Assembly: GCF_012910705.2 (NCBI RefSeq)
Contig: NZ_WTVG02000038.1
Location: forward strand, 310,001 to 374,000
Direction: 5' to 3'
DNA length: 64,000 nt
Origin: Aromatoleum anaerobium
GTDB lineage: Bacteria > Pseudomonadota > Gammaproteobacteria > Burkholderiales > Rhodocyclaceae
In this document: positions 8,199 to 18,276 of the stretch, in pieces
How the letters are laid out: each line of letters begins with the position of its first letter
Numbering within the stretch: position 1 is the first letter of the stretch
The notes under the pieces: model-generated
Seen by the model: only the letters and a program-made list of their open reading frames with translations
What the model was told of the DNA's origin: nothing
The model's database searches: none
Translations under genes and position numbers: made by a program

Positions 8199-9485
8199 AT
8201 GACCATGTCCGCCCTTGAAAACCTGCCCGACACCGACCACGGCCTGCTGCGCTTCCTGACCTGCGGCAGCGTCGACGACGGCAAGAGCACCCTGATCGGC
8301 CGCCTGCTGTTCGACACCAAGACGATCCTCGCCGACACGCTCCACGCAATCGAAAAGACCTCGGCCAAGCGCGGCATGACCGCCGTCGATCTGTCGCTGC
8401 TCACCGACGGCCTGCAGGCCGAGCGCGAACAGGGCATCACGATCGACGTCGCCTACCGCTACTTCTCGACCGGCACCCGCAAGTACATCATCGCCGACGC
8501 GCCCGGCCACGAGCAGTACACGCGCAACATGGTGACTGCCGCCTCGACCGCGAACCTCGCGATCATCCTCGTCGATGCCAGGAAGGGCGTGCTGACGCAG
8601 ACGCGCCGCCACTCCTACCTCGCCAGCCTCGTCGGCATCCCGCACCTGGTCGTCGCCGTCAACAAGATGGACCTCGTCGACTACGACGAGGCCGTGTTCG
8701 AGCGCATCAAGGCGGACTACCTCGCCTTTGGGGCCAAGCTCGGCATCAAGGACGTGCGCTTCATCCCGCTGTCGGCGCTCAACGGCGACATGATCGTCGA
8801 CCGCGGCGAGCGGCTGTCGTGGTACGACGGCCCGACGCTGCTCGAAATCCTCGAGACGGTGCCCGCCGCGCACACCGAGCAGGCCGAGAACTTCCGCTTC
8901 CCGGTGCAGTTCGTCTGCCGCCCGCACGATTCGGCGAACCCGGAGCTGCACGACTACCGCGGCTTCATGGGGCGGGTCGAGTCCGGCGAGATTGCCATCG
9001 GCGACGCCGTCACCGTGCTGCCGTCGGGGCGCATCAGTTCTGTCCGCGACATCCAGATCGGCGGCGTGAGCCAGTTGCGCGCGATCCACGAACAGTCGGT
9101 CACGCTGCTGCTGGCCGACGAAATCGACATCTCGCGCGGCGACATGATCGTCAAGAGCGCCGAGCAGCCGCAGGCGCTGAAGGAGATCGACGCCACCATG
9201 TGCTGGCTGTCCGAAACCCCGATGTCACCGGCACGTACTTACCTGCTGCGCCACACGACGCGCGAAGTGAAGGCGAAGATCGCGAAGATCGACTACCGGC
9301 TCGACGTCAACACGCTGGAACATGAACCCGTGACGACGCTCGCGATGAACGATATCGCGAACCTGACACTCAAACTCGCCCAGCCGGTTTTCGCCGACCC
9401 TTACACCGACAATCGCGCAACCGGCGCTTTCATCGTCATCGATGAAAGCACGAACAACACCGTCGGTGCCGGAATGATCCGCTGA
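8199..9485 (+). CDS. cysN: Sulfate adenylyltransferase subunit 1 (GTPase)
   Basis: 428 residues, an EF-Tu-like GTPase. The P-loop is GSVDDGKST (about residue 24), followed by DAPGHEQY (G3) and NKMD (G4), then beta-barrel domains. It drives APS synthesis with CysD. There is no C-terminal APS kinase (CysC) domain: the protein ends VGAGMIR at the normal end of a stand-alone CysN. ATG 8199 was chosen after the GAAGGAACC ribosome-binding region; ATG 8205 is also possible. A GC-rich hairpin follows at 9519. Confidence 0.95.
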   Translation: MTMSALENLPDTDHGLLRFLTCGSVDDGKSTLIGRLLFDTKTILADTLHAIEKTSAKRGMTAVDLSLLTDGLQAEREQGITIDVAYRYFSTGTRKYIIADAPGHEQYTRNMVTAASTANLAIILVDARKGVLTQTRRHSYLASLVGIPHLVVAVNKMDLVDYDEAVFERIKADYLAFGAKLGIKDVRFIPLSALNGDMIVDRGERLSWYDGPTLLEILETVPAAHTEQAENFRFPVQFVCRPHDSANPELHDYRGFMGRVESGEIAIGDAVTVLPSGRISSVRDIQIGGVSQLRAIHEQSVTLLLADEIDISRGDMIVKSAEQPQALKEIDATMCWLSETPMSPARTYLLRHTTREVKAKIAKIDYRLDVNTLEHEPVTTLAMNDIANLTLKLAQPVFADPYTDNRATGAFIVIDESTNNTVGAGMIR

Positions 9486-9518
9486 ACCTGCCCTGCCTGA
9501 ACACCTGCATCCCCTGCC

Positions 9519-9547
9519 GCCCCCGGCGCCCTCACGGCGCCGGGGGC
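9519..9547 (+). terminator. GC-rich hairpin after cysN
   Basis: A 12-bp perfect stem (GCCCCCGGCGCC with GGCGCCGGGGGC) and 5-nt loop CTCAC lie 34 bp after the cysN stop. No T-run follows, so it may stall polymerase or protect the mRNA end rather than act as a full intrinsic terminator. Confidence 0.55.
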
Positions 9548-9641
9548 GCAACGCCTTCCCCGTCGACCCCCGGCGTGTGGGAAAATGGCGGCTTGCCCGA
9601 TTTCCAGCTGCAGGGCACAGCGAGCAACATAGAAGACGAAC

Positions 9642-10898
9642 ATGAAATCTGTCGATGACTTTCGCCTGCGGTTCGGCAGCAGGGAATATGTGCCGATCAT
9701 GATTGGCGGGATGGGCGTCGACATCTCGACGTCGGACCTGTCGCTCGAAGCCGCGCGACTCGGCGGCATCGGGCATATCTCGGACGCGATGGTCCCGACT
9801 GTCAGCGACCGCCGCTACGACACGAAGTACGTGCGCGACAAGCTCAAGTTCTACAAGTACAACGTCGCGAACGCCGACAAGTCCGAAGTGCAGTTCGACC
9901 TCGGCCTGCTCGCCGAAGCGACGGAAACGCATGTGCGCCGGACGATGGAGCGCAAGCGCGGCGACGGCCTGATCTTCATCAACTGCATGGAAAAGCTGAC
10001 GATGAACGGGCCCAAGGACACGCTGCGTGTGCGCCTGCGCTCGGCTCTGGACGCCGGCATCGACGGCATCACGCTCGCCGCCGGCCTGCACCTGGGTTCG
10101 TTCGCGCTGATCGAGGATCACCCGCGCTTTCGCGACGTCAAGCTCGGCATCATCGTGTCGTCGCTGCGCGCGCTGCTGCTGTTCCTGCGCAAGTCGGCGC
10201 GCACCAACCGCCTGCCCGACTACGTCGTCGTCGAAGGCCCGCTCGCCGGCGGCCATCTCGGCTTCGGCATGGACTGGGCGCAGTACGACCTGCACGCGAT
10301 CGTCGCCGAAATCCAGGAGTACCTGAAGGCCGAAAAACTCGACATCCCGCTGATCCCGGCCGGCGGTATCTTCACCGGCAGCGACGCGGTGTCCTTCCTC
10401 GATGCCGGCGCCGCCGCGGTGCAGGTCGCGACGCGCTTCACCGTGTCGCACGAATGCGGGCTGCCGCCGGCAGTGCAGCAGCACTACTTCGGCGCGCATG
10501 AAGAAGACATCGAGGTCAACAACACCTCGCCCACCGGCTACCCGATGCGCATGCTCAAGAGCAGCCCCTCGATCGGCGCCGGCATCCGCCCGAACTGCGA
10601 GGCCTACGGCTACCTGCTCGACGCGAACGGCAACTGCGCGTACATCACCGTCTACAACCGCGAGCTCGCCGCGCACCCGGACGCGCGCCGCCTGCGCGTG
10701 ATGGACAAGACCTGCCTGTGCACGCACATGCGCAACTTCGACTGCTGGACTTGCGGCCACTACACGTACCGGCTCAAGGACACGACGCACCGGCGGCCGG
10801 ACGGCACGTACCAGATCCTCAGCGCGGAACACATCTTCCACGACTACCAGTACAGCAAGGACAACCGCATCGCGCTGCCTCCGCCCGAACAGGCCTGA
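9642..10898 (+). CDS. Nitronate monooxygenase family flavoprotein (2-nitropropane dioxygenase-like)
   Basis: 418 residues. The TIM-barrel flavin fold is indicated by PIMIGGMGVDIST near the N-terminus, VVVEGPLAGGHLGFG in the middle and IPLIPAGGIFTGSDAV with GAAAVQVATRF for phosphate binding. These enzymes use FMN to oxidise alkyl nitronates or related compounds. The C-terminal ~80 residues carry the Cys-rich segment TCLCTHMRNFDCWTCGHYTY, an extension beyond the basic barrel that could bind metal. It appears monocistronic, with a strong terminator directly after it. The physiological substrate is unknown. Confidence 0.8.
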   Translation: MKSVDDFRLRFGSREYVPIMIGGMGVDISTSDLSLEAARLGGIGHISDAMVPTVSDRRYDTKYVRDKLKFYKYNVANADKSEVQFDLGLLAEATETHVRRTMERKRGDGLIFINCMEKLTMNGPKDTLRVRLRSALDAGIDGITLAAGLHLGSFALIEDHPRFRDVKLGIIVSSLRALLLFLRKSARTNRLPDYVVVEGPLAGGHLGFGMDWAQYDLHAIVAEIQEYLKAEKLDIPLIPAGGIFTGSDAVSFLDAGAAAVQVATRFTVSHECGLPPAVQQHYFGAHEEDIEVNNTSPTGYPMRMLKSSPSIGAGIRPNCEAYGYLLDANGNCAYITVYNRELAAHPDARRLRVMDKTCLCTHMRNFDCWTCGHYTYRLKDTTHRRPDGTYQILSAEHIFHDYQYSKDNRIALPPPEQA

Positions 10899-10919
10899 AG
10901 CCGCCCGGACCGCCTGAAA

Positions 10920-10956
10920 GGAGCGCCCGCCCCCCCACGGCGGGCGCTCCCTTTTT
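10920..10956 (+). terminator. Intrinsic terminator
   Basis: GGAGCGCCCGCC and GGCGGGCGCTCC form a perfect 12-bp stem with a 7-nt C-rich loop, followed by CTTTTT. It starts 22 bp after the nitronate monooxygenase stop. This is a textbook rho-independent terminator. Confidence 0.9.
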
Positions 10957-11088
10957 CGCTTCCCGGCGGGCGCGCAGCCCGTCGTCCGCCCCTGTCAGCG
11001 GGAACGCTTCCCCCGCGCTACACTCAGACGAGCGGATGCACGGCGCATTGCCCCTCGCACGCGTGCATCGGCGTCCGAAGGAACCCGC

Positions 11089-12531
11089 ATGCACGCTGCG
11101 CTGCGACGACTGTGCACCCTGCTTTTTCTGCTGCTCGGCCTCGGCCTGCCTGCCGACGGGCGAGCGGCTGAAGCGCCGCCGGCGGCGGCAAAGGTGGTTG
11201 CGCTGCGCCTGGACGGCGTCATCGGCCCGGCAACCTCCGACTTCGTCAGCCGCGGCTTGGCACGCGCGCGCTCCGAGAACGCCCGGCTCGTCGTCATCGA
11301 GATGGACACTCCCGGCGGGCTCGACGCCTCGATGCGCGTCATCATCCGCGAAATCCTCGCGTCCCCGATACCGATCGCGACTTACGTCAGCCCGGGCGGC
11401 GCGCGCGCCGCCAGCGCGGGCACCTACATCCTTTATGCGAGCCACATCGCCGCGATGGCACCGGCGACGAATCTGGGCGCCGCGACGCCGGTCGCGATCG
11501 GTGCCCCCGGAAGCGGAAAGCCGCCTGCCGAAGACGATGACCCGGCGACCACGCAGCCCGGCAAGGATGGCGACAGTGCCGGCAAGGCCGCCGCGCCAAA
11601 ACCACGGCGTGGCGACGCGATGATGGCCAAGATCGAGAACGACGCCGCCGCCTATCTGCGCAGCCTCGCCCAGCTTCGCGGCCGCGACGCAGACTTCGCC
11701 GAACGCGCGGTGCGGGAGGCGGCCAGCCTGTCGGCCGACGAAGCGCTCAAGGGGGGCGTCATCGATGTGGTCGCGAGCGACCTGAAAGATCTGCTGGCGC
11801 GGATTGACGGCCGCACCGTGAAGCTCGACAGCGGCAACGTGGTGCAGCTGGCCACCGCGGGCGCCGAGGTCGAACGGATCGTGCCCGACTGGCGCAACCG
11901 CGTCCTGTCGATCCTCTCGAATCCGCAACTCGCGCTGGTGCTGATGATGATCGGCATCTACGGTCTGTTCTTCGAATTCACCAGCCCGGGCTTCGGCGTC
12001 CCCGGGGTCGCCGGGCTGATCTGCCTGCTGGTCGCGCTGTATGCGTTCCAGTTGCTGCCGGTCAACTGGGCAGGTGTCGCGCTGATCGCGATCGGCGCGA
12101 CGCTGATGCTCGCCGAAGCCTTCCTGCCGAGCTTCGGCGCGCTCGGCGTCGGCGGCATCGTCGCCTTCGTCGTCGGCGGCCTGTTCCTGATGGACACCGA
12201 GGCGCCCGGCTTCGGCATCCCCCTGCCATTCATCATCGGCCTCGCGCTCGTCAGCGCCGCGCTGATCCTCGGCGTAGGCAGCCTTGCCGCGCGAACCCGC
12301 AAGCGGGTCGTCGTCAGCGGCCGCGAAGCGCTGGTGGGCAGCCTCGGCACGGTCACGGTCGTGTCCGGCGACGGCAGCTGGGCGCAGGTGCAGGGCGAAT
12401 CGTGGCGCGTCACGGCACCGGACCCCCTCGCTCCGGGCGACCGGGTGCGCGTCGTCGGCATCAGCGGCCTGACGCTGCACGTCGAACGACTCGCACCCAC
12501 CCATTCTGCGATCGAAAGGAGTTCCCGATGA
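11089..12531 (+). CDS. NfeD-family membrane-bound ClpP-class serine protease
   Basis: 480 residues. A signal peptide or anchor covers residues ~1-27 ([16 protein letters not shown]). The ClpP/SppA-like domain follows with [11 protein letters not shown] and the [15 protein letters not shown] motif holding the likely catalytic Ser (ARAASAG). A charged Pro/Asp/Gly insertion lies near residues 140-175. Four or five TM helices occupy ~270-410 and an NfeD OB-fold ~415-480. Long NfeD proteins act with slipins in membrane quality control. The stop overlaps the start of the slipin gene by 4 bp, so the pair is coupled. Confidence 0.9.
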   Translation: MHAALRRLCTLLFLLLGLGLPADGRAAEAPPAAAKVVALRLDGVIGPATSDFVSRGLARARSENARLVVIEMDTPGGLDASMRVIIREILASPIPIATYVSPGGARAASAGTYILYASHIAAMAPATNLGAATPVAIGAPGSGKPPAEDDDPATTQPGKDGDSAGKAAAPKPRRGDAMMAKIENDAAAYLRSLAQLRGRDADFAERAVREAASLSADEALKGGVIDVVASDLKDLLARIDGRTVKLDSGNVVQLATAGAEVERIVPDWRNRVLSILSNPQLALVLMMIGIYGLFFEFTSPGFGVPGVAGLICLLVALYAFQLLPVNWAGVALIAIGATLMLAEAFLPSFGALGVGGIVAFVVGGLFLMDTEAPGFGIPLPFIIGLALVSAALILGVGSLAARTRKRVVVSGREALVGSLGTVTVVSGDGSWAQVQGESWRVTAPDPLAPGDRVRVVGISGLTLHVERLAPTHSAIERSSR

Positions 12532-13319
12532 TGTACGACTTCAACCTCGGCTTGGGCACCGTCCTGCTGATCCTGATCGCGCTCGTCGTCAGTGCGATCA
12601 GGATCCTGCGGGAATATGAGCGCGGCGTGATCTTCATGCTCGGACGCTTCTGGAAGGTCAAGGGTCCGGGTCTCGTCCTGGTGATTCCGGGCGTGCAGCA
12701 GATGGTCAAGGTCGATCTGCGCGTCGTGACGATGGACGTGCCGAGCCAGGACGTGATCTCGCGCGACAACGTCTCGGTGAAGGTCAACGCGATCGTGTTC
12801 TTCCGCGTCGTCGACCCGCAGAAGGCGATCATCCAGGTCGAGAACTTCATCGTCGCGACCAGCCAGCTTGCGCAGACGACGCTGCGCGCGGTGCTCGGCA
12901 AGCACGAACTCGACGAGATGCTGGCCGAACGCGAACGGCTGAATATCGACGTGCAGCAGATCCTCGACGCGCAGACCGACGCGTGGGGCATCAAGGTGAC
13001 GATCGTCGAGATCAAGCACATCGACCTCAACGAAAGCATGATCCGGGCGATCGCCCGCCAGGCCGAGGCCGAGCGCGAGCGGCGCGCGAAGGTCATCCAC
13101 GCCGAAGGCGAGAAGCAGGCGGCCGAAAGCCTGATGGCCGCCGCCGAGATCCTGTCGCGCCAGCCCGCGGCGATGCAGCTGCGCTATCTGCAGACGCTGA
13201 CGCAGGTCGCCGGCGACAAGTCCTCGACGATCGTCTTCCCGGTGCCGGTCGATCTTCTCAAGGGATTCCTCGAAGCCGGCGCCCAGCGCGCCGTGTCGCC
13301 CCATCCGCCGCAGGCCTGA
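12528..13319 (+). CDS. Slipin / stomatin-like SPFH protein
   Basis: 263 residues. An N-terminal membrane anchor ([19 protein letters not shown]) is followed by an SPFH/band-7 domain beginning [13 protein letters not shown]. The prohibitin-like core ([19 protein letters not shown]) precedes a Glu/Arg/Ala-rich coiled coil near residues 170-205 ([21 protein letters not shown]). Slipins form large membrane-associated oligomers and are cleaved by, or scaffold, NfeD proteases. The gene overlaps nfeD by 4 bp, the standard arrangement. Confidence 0.92.
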   Translation: MMYDFNLGLGTVLLILIALVVSAIRILREYERGVIFMLGRFWKVKGPGLVLVIPGVQQMVKVDLRVVTMDVPSQDVISRDNVSVKVNAIVFFRVVDPQKAIIQVENFIVATSQLAQTTLRAVLGKHELDEMLAERERLNIDVQQILDAQTDAWGIKVTIVEIKHIDLNESMIRAIARQAEAERERRAKVIHAEGEKQAAESLMAAAEILSRQPAAMQLRYLQTLTQVAGDKSSTIVFPVPVDLLKGFLEAGAQRAVSPHPPQA

Positions 13320-13368
13320 ACCTGGCCGGGACCGACCTGCCGAGGCCGGGCGTATTGCCCGCAAAACA

Positions 13369-13393
13369 ATACCCGAGTATTTTAATCAACATT
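13369..13393 (+). promoter_or_regulatory. Putative IscR type 1-like operator upstream of fpr
   Basis: By eye this 25-nt site matches 21 of 25 positions of the E. coli type 1 IscR consensus ATASYYGACTRWWWYAGTCRRSTAT. It begins ATACCCGAGTA and its second half contains AATCAAC. It lies 23 bp before the fpr start, where bound protein would affect transcription. Fe-S status control of a ferredoxin reductase is plausible. The match is hand-made and the right arm is weaker than the left. Confidence 0.4.
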
Positions 13394-13416
13394 AGCCACT
13401 CCCGACGGAGCTGCCG

Positions 13417-14193
13417 ATGTCCTTGCCAGCCGACCGCTTCACCGCCGAGCGCATCACCGCGATCCGGCGCTGGACGCCGCATTTGTTCAGCTTCCGCACC
13501 ACGCGCGACCCGGCGTTCCGCTTCGTGCCGGGGCAGTTCGCCCGCCTCGGGCTGCGAAAGGAGGATGGCTTGATCGTCTGGCGCGCGTATTCGATGGTCT
13601 CCGCGCCGTACGACGAACACCTCGAGTTTTATTCGATCGTCGTGCAGGACGGAGAATTCACGAGCCGCCTCGCCCGGCTCGCCGAAGGGAACGAGATTTT
13701 CGTCGAGAAGATGAACTACGGCTTCCTGACGACGGACCGTTTCGAAAGCGGGCGCGACCTGTGGCTGCTCGCGACCGGCACCGGGCTCGCGCCGTTCATC
13801 TCGATTCTGCATGACCGCAGCACCTGGACCGACTATGAGCGGATCGTCTTGGTGCACAGCGTGCGCACCGCCGCCGAACTTGCCTACCGCGACGAGATCG
13901 CGCGCCTTGTGGACCATCCGCTGATCGGCGACGTGGTGCACAAGCTGCACTACGTGCCGGTCGTCACGCGGGAGCGCGTCGCCGGGGCTCTGAGCGCGCG
14001 CATCACGACGCTGATCGAGAGCGGCGAACTCGAACGCGCGGTCGGCTTCCCGCTCGATCACGAACGCAGCCGCATCATGCTGTGCGGCAATCCGCAGATG
14101 GTCGATGACGGGCGCAAACTGCTCAATCGCCTCGGCTACAAGCTGTCGCGCCGCGCGGCACCGGCGCAGCTCGTCGTCGAGAACATGTGGTGA
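13417..14193 (+). CDS. fpr: Ferredoxin--NADP+ reductase
   Basis: 258 residues, the bacterial subclass I Fpr length. The FAD-binding motif is RAYSMVSAPYDEHLEF (RxYS), the NADP-binding segment is LATGTGLAPFISIL, and the C-terminal portion has MLCGNPQMVDDG. It transfers electrons between NADPH and ferredoxin or flavodoxin. It might supply the ferredoxin-dependent sulfite reductase upstream, though that is inference. A possible IscR-type site precedes it. It converges on the AEC transporter gene with only 6 bp between stop codons. Confidence 0.93.
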   Translation: MSLPADRFTAERITAIRRWTPHLFSFRTTRDPAFRFVPGQFARLGLRKEDGLIVWRAYSMVSAPYDEHLEFYSIVVQDGEFTSRLARLAEGNEIFVEKMNYGFLTTDRFESGRDLWLLATGTGLAPFISILHDRSTWTDYERIVLVHSVRTAAELAYRDEIARLVDHPLIGDVVHKLHYVPVVTRERVAGALSARITTLIESGELERAVGFPLDHERSRIMLCGNPQMVDDGRKLLNRLGYKLSRRAAPAQLVVENMW

Positions 14194-14199
14194 GAAGGC

Positions 14200-15075
14200 T
14201 CAGGGCAGCACGATCGCCAGCGCGATCGGCAGGAAAACCACCGCTGCGACGTTGCCGATCAGCACCATCGACGCCACCGCCTGCGGTTCCTGGTGATAGC
14301 GCTCGGCGAAGATGTAGTTGAGCACCGCCGGCGGCAGGGCGCCGAACACCAGCAGCAGGGCTTCCTGTTGCGGCGGCAGGTCGATGAACAGCATCACCGC
14401 GTACGCGAGCATCATGCCGACGAGCGGACGCGCGGCAGCGCCGTAAAACCCCAGCCCGATCGACGAGATATTCGAATCGGTGAGGCGCACCCCGAGCGCG
14501 AACAGCATCAGCGGGATCGACACGTCGCCGAGCATCTTGATCGCGAGCATCAGCGGCGGCCACACCGCGATGCCGGCGATGCCGACTGCGAGCCCGGCGA
14601 AAGTCGCCAGCACCGACGGCACTTTCCATACTGTCCACACCTCGATGCGATGATCGAGCAGCCACGCGCCGAACGAGAAATGCAGCAGGTTCGACACCAT
14701 GAACATCACCACCGCGGGCGCCAGCGCCGGTTCGCCGAACGCCAGCACGGCGAGCGGCAGCCCGAGGTTGCCGCAGTTGTTGAACATGATCGGCGGCACG
14801 AAAGTCTTCGGCGCGATCCGCGATGAACGTGCGAGCGCCCAGCCGATCAGGCCCGAGCCGATGACGATCACCAGCGTCGCGACGACGAGCGGCACGAACT
14901 CGACGATGCGGAAATCCTTGTTCGCCAGCGCCGCGAACACCAGCGCCGGGATGAAGACGTCCATGTTCAGCTTGTTCGCGTGCGACAGGTCGGGCTTCAT
15001 CCGCCTGCCGACGAAATAGCCCAGCGCGGTGATCGCGAACAGCGGAAAAAGGATCGAGACGATGCGCACGAGCAT
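14200..15075 (-). CDS. AEC (auxin efflux carrier) family transporter
   Basis: 291 residues, about ten TM helices, starting MLVRIVSILFPLFAITALGYFVGRR, typical of the AEC family. The second half begins after a polar region near residue 140. AEC members move malonate, malate or other organic anions, and the substrate cannot be predicted. The frame is open further upstream, but those residues are Arg/Ser-rich and out of character, so I use ATG 15075. It lies downstream of hslVU on the same strand after a 135-bp gap with a weak hairpin. Confidence 0.85.
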   Translation of the reverse strand: MLVRIVSILFPLFAITALGYFVGRRMKPDLSHANKLNMDVFIPALVFAALANKDFRIVEFVPLVVATLVIVIGSGLIGWALARSSRIAPKTFVPPIMFNNCGNLGLPLAVLAFGEPALAPAVVMFMVSNLLHFSFGAWLLDHRIEVWTVWKVPSVLATFAGLAVGIAGIAVWPPLMLAIKMLGDVSIPLMLFALGVRLTDSNISSIGLGFYGAAARPLVGMMLAYAVMLFIDLPPQQEALLLVFGALPPAVLNYIFAERYHQEPQAVASMVLIGNVAAVVFLPIALAIVLP

Positions 15076-15178
15076 GGCAAGGAGAATTCCGGCGCTCGCC
15101 GGCCGCGCAGGCCGGGCAAGCGGATGGGGAGCCGCGGCACGCCGGGAGCGTTCCCGCCGCGAGGTCCGCGAACGACGA

Positions 15179-15199
15179 ACGGCGGCGCGCAACCGCCGT
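15179..15199 (-). terminator. Weak hairpin after hslU
   Basis: ACGGCGG and CCGCCGT form a 7-bp stem with a 7-nt loop, 12 bp beyond the hslU stop on the minus strand. Following bases are mixed rather than a T-run, so termination would be partial and read-through into the AEC gene is possible. Confidence 0.35.
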
Positions 15200-15210
15200 C
15201 TTGCGCCGGG

Positions 15211-16539
15211 TTAGAGCACGTAGCGCGCGAGATCCTCACGCTGCGCGAGAATCTCGAGCCGCGCGTCGACGTACGCGGCATCGACGAGAAGCTTGTCCAG
15301 GCCGATCTTGCCGGCCTCGAACGAGACTTCCTCGAGCAGCTTTTCCATCACCGTATAGAGGCGGCGCGCGCCGATGTTCTCGGTCTTCTCATTGACCTGG
15401 TACGCGATCTCGGCGAGACGGCGGATGCCGTCGTCGGTGAACTCCAGCGCCACGCCGTCGGTCGCGAGCAGCGCCTGGTACTGGCGCACGAGGCACGCGT
15501 CGGTCTGCGTCAGGATGCACTGGAAATCCTCGACCGACAGGCTCTCGAGCTCGACGCGGATCGGCAGGCGCCCCTGCAGTTCGGGGATCAGGTCGCTCGG
15601 CTTGGCGAGGTGGAACGCGCCGCTGGCGATGAACAGGATGTGATCGGTCTTGATCATCCCGTACTTCGTTGAGATGGTCGTCCCTTCGACGAGCGGCAGC
15701 AGGTCGCGCTGCACGCCCTGGCGCGACACGTCCGCGCCCTGCCCTTCCGAGCGCGACGCGACCTTGTCGATCTCGTCGAGGAACACGATGCCGTTCTGCT
15801 CCACTGCACGGACGGCCTCGGCCTTGACTTCCTCGTCGTTGATGAGCCGCGCCGCCTCCTCGTCGGTCAGCGCCTTCAGCGCCTCGCCGATCTTCATCTT
15901 GCGCAGCTTCTTCTTGCCGCCGCCCAGATTCTGGAACATCCCCTGGATCTGCTGCGTGAGCTCTTCCATTCCCGGCGGGGCGAAGATCTCGGCGGTCATC
16001 CCCTGCGCGGCGACTTCGATCTCGATCTCCTTGTCGTCGAGTTCGCCTTCGCGCAGGCGCTTGCGGAATTTCTGCCGGGTGCTCGAATCCGCGGGTTCCG
16101 GCTCGTTGAGGCCGACCGGGCGGGCCGGCGGCAACAGCGCGTCCAGCACGCGGTCCTCGGCGGCGTCGAGCGCGCGGTCGCGCACCGTGCGCATCGCGCG
16201 TTCGCGTCCGTCCTTGACGGCGATCTCGGCGAGGTCGCGGATGATCGTGTCGACGTCGCGGCCGACATAGCCGACTTCGGTGAACTTCGTCGCCTCGATC
16301 TTGATGAAGGGCGCGTTCGCGAGCCGTGCGAGCCGGCGCGCGATCTCGGTCTTGCCGACGCCGGTCGGGCCGATCATCAGGATGTTCTTCGGCGTGATCT
16401 CGCTCCTGAGCGGCTCCTCGACCTGCGCGCGGCGCCAGCGGTTGCGCAGCGCGATCGCGACGGCCTTCTTGGCCTTGCCCTGGCCGACAATGTGCTTGTC
16501 GAGTTCGGAGACGATCTCCGGGGGGGTCATCTGGGTCAT
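15211..16539 (-). CDS. hslU: ATP-dependent protease ATPase subunit HslU
   Basis: 442 residues, matching the HslU (ClpY) length. The Walker A is GPTGVGKTE (about residue 56), [12 protein letters not shown] is the conserved pore/I-domain lead, Walker B is [10 protein letters not shown] (about residue 250), and the C-terminus ends ARYVL, which inserts into HslV to activate it. The I-domain occupies ~110-235. HslU unfolds substrates for the HslV peptidase in the cytosol. ATG 16539 overlaps the hslV stop by 4 bp. Confidence 0.97.
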   Translation of the reverse strand: MTQMTPPEIVSELDKHIVGQGKAKKAVAIALRNRWRRAQVEEPLRSEITPKNILMIGPTGVGKTEIARRLARLANAPFIKIEATKFTEVGYVGRDVDTIIRDLAEIAVKDGRERAMRTVRDRALDAAEDRVLDALLPPARPVGLNEPEPADSSTRQKFRKRLREGELDDKEIEIEVAAQGMTAEIFAPPGMEELTQQIQGMFQNLGGGKKKLRKMKIGEALKALTDEEAARLINDEEVKAEAVRAVEQNGIVFLDEIDKVASRSEGQGADVSRQGVQRDLLPLVEGTTISTKYGMIKTDHILFIASGAFHLAKPSDLIPELQGRLPIRVELESLSVEDFQCILTQTDACLVRQYQALLATDGVALEFTDDGIRRLAEIAYQVNEKTENIGARRLYTVMEKLLEEVSFEAGKIGLDKLLVDAAYVDARLEILAQREDLARYVL

Positions 16540-17075
16540 CCCTCGAGTACCTCGATTACGTGGCTCTGGTTCGTATAGATGCACAGATCGCCGGCGATCT
16601 GCAGCGACTTCTTCACGATGTCTTCCGGCGGCAGTTCGGTGTTCTCGAGCAACGCGCGGGCCGCCGACTGTGCATACGCGCCGCCGCTGCCGATCGCGAC
16701 GATGCCCTGCTCCGGCTCGAGCACGTCGCCGTTGCCGGTGATGACGAGGGAGTTGTCCGGATCGGCGACCGCGAGCATCGCCTCGAGCCGACGCAGCATG
16801 CGGTCGGTGCGCCAGTCCTTCGCCAGCTCCACTGCGCTGCGCAGCACGTTGCCCTGGTGCTTCTCGAGCTTCGCCTCGAAGCGCTCGAACAGCGTGAACG
16901 CGTCGGCCGTGCCGCCGGCAAACCCGGCGAGTATCCTGCCCTGGTAGATCGGACGCACCTTGCGCGCGGTCGCCTTGATGACGATGTTGCCGAGCGTGAC
17001 CTGCCCGTCTCCGCCGAGCGCTACGCGCCGGCCGCGGCGCACCGAAAGGATAGTGGTGCCGTGATACTGTTCCAT
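16536..17075 (-). CDS. hslV: ATP-dependent protease peptidase subunit HslV
   Basis: 179 residues. The N-terminus [15 protein letters not shown] contains a short propeptide before the catalytic Thr (first T of TTILSV), as in many non-enteric HslV proteins. GGDGQVTLG and [16 protein letters not shown] are further family signatures. It forms the double-hexamer peptidase with HslU. It follows the STAS-domain gene after 37 bp on the same strand, with an AAGGAAAAATATC ribosome-binding region, and is coupled to hslU. Confidence 0.97.
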   Translation of the reverse strand: MEQYHGTTILSVRRGRRVALGGDGQVTLGNIVIKATARKVRPIYQGRILAGFAGGTADAFTLFERFEAKLEKHQGNVLRSAVELAKDWRTDRMLRRLEAMLAVADPDNSLVITGNGDVLEPEQGIVAIGSGGAYAQSAARALLENTELPPEDIVKKSLQIAGDLCIYTNQSHVIEVLEG

Positions 17076-17112
17076 TGATATTTTTCCTTCGCAGCGCGGC
17101 AAGAACTCCGCC

Positions 17113-18276
17113 TCAAACGCGGAGCGTCACCTGCGCGACCTGATCGACGCTCATGACGCGCAGAAGTGCGGCGACCATGGCATTCACGTTTCTCAAAATC
17201 ACCTGCGTACCCTGCGCCTGCAGGGTTGCGAGGACGTTGAACAGCGTGCCGGCGCTGACGAAGTCGAGCCGCCGCAGCTGCGCGCAATCGACCTCGAAGC
17301 GCTGGCGGCCCGCCGCGAAAGCGGCCAGCCGGCGAATGCTCTCGGTCATGGCGCTCGTCAGTTCGCCATCGAGGCTGAAGCCTTCGGCGGCGGCGACGGC
17401 CGCTTCGATCGCGGCGGTGGAGATCGCCTCGCGCTCCATCTTCGGTTCCCACGACGGCGGGGATTCCTCGAATGTTATCGCGTAATCGACCGCGATCTGT
17501 TCGAAGCGATCCTGCTCGCCGGTGTGCTGCAGCATCTCGAGCAGCAACAGCCAGCCGTCCCGTCCCTCCGGCCGGCCGACGTGCACCTGCCCCGCCAGCA
17601 TGTCAGAAAGCTGCCCGCACTTGAGCAGCGACACCTTGACGCGCTCGGCGGCAAGTTCGCGCAACAGCTTGCGGAACAGCGTGCATCCGGCTTCATCCAC
17701 CGAGCGCAAGCGGCTCAGCTCGACGCGGATCGCGCCGCTCTTCTTGCCGATGGTCCCGATCTGCTCGAACTGCGTCGTCGATTGCCCCGACAGGGTGCCG
17801 GAGAGGCTCAGCAACGGCACGGCCTTCGACCGACCTTGCCCGGGCGCGCTCGACAGGTCCTGCCAGGGAGGGGGGGAACGCTCGAAACGGGTCGCGTAAT
17901 CGACCACCCGCGACTCGAAGCGCTGGCGCTGGCCGGTGAGGCGATAGAGATCGAGGAGCATCATCCACACCCCCTCGCCAGCCTGATGCGACGCGCTGTC
18001 GAGCACCGCACCGAGCACCGATTCGGCAGCGTCGGCACTGCCATTGGCATAGAGCACCGCGGCCTCCTCGTACGCCGCACCGAGACCGGCCCCGACCTCC
18101 GTCACCTCCATGAGCCCGGCGTACTGCGTGAGTGCGTGGTTCGCATCACCGGTGAAATCCAGTGTCGACAATTCCGCGGCGTGCTCGACCCGTGCAGACG
18201 AGGCCGGGTGCGTGCGGGCATCGCTGCCAGCCGGGGGGCCGGAGACGGACTTCTTGCCGAAAAATGGAAGGACCAC
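17113..18276 (-). CDS. STAS-domain protein with tandem halves
   Basis: About 387 residues, soluble. The C-terminal ~90 residues are a STAS domain ([39 protein letters not shown]), as in anti-sigma-factor antagonists and ABC Mla/toluene-tolerance B proteins. A second STAS-like segment lies near residues 165-240 ([22 protein letters not shown]). The stretches [36 protein letters not shown] and [35 protein letters not shown] are clear internal repeats. I chose GTG 18276; the frame is open to ATG 18363. It precedes hslVU by 37 bp. Function unknown. Confidence 0.75.
   Translation of the reverse strand: MVLPFFGKKSVSGPPAGSDARTHPASSARVEHAAELSTLDFTGDANHALTQYAGLMEVTEVGAGLGAAYEEAAVLYANGSADAAESVLGAVLDSASHQAGEGVWMMLLDLYRLTGQRQRFESRVVDYATRFERSPPPWQDLSSAPGQGRSKAVPLLSLSGTLSGQSTTQFEQIGTIGKKSGAIRVELSRLRSVDEAGCTLFRKLLRELAAERVKVSLLKCGQLSDMLAGQVHVGRPEGRDGWLLLLEMLQHTGEQDRFEQIAVDYAITFEESPPSWEPKMEREAISTAAIEAAVAAAEGFSLDGELTSAMTESIRRLAAFAAGRQRFEVDCAQLRRLDFVSAGTLFNVLATLQAQGTQVILRNVNAMVAALLRVMSVDQVAQVTLRV

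Noticed and set aside
16536-17075. HslV lacking an exposed N-terminal Thr because of extra residues
   Set aside because: The MEQYHG segment before TTILSV is a known type of short propeptide in this family and is removed to free the Thr.
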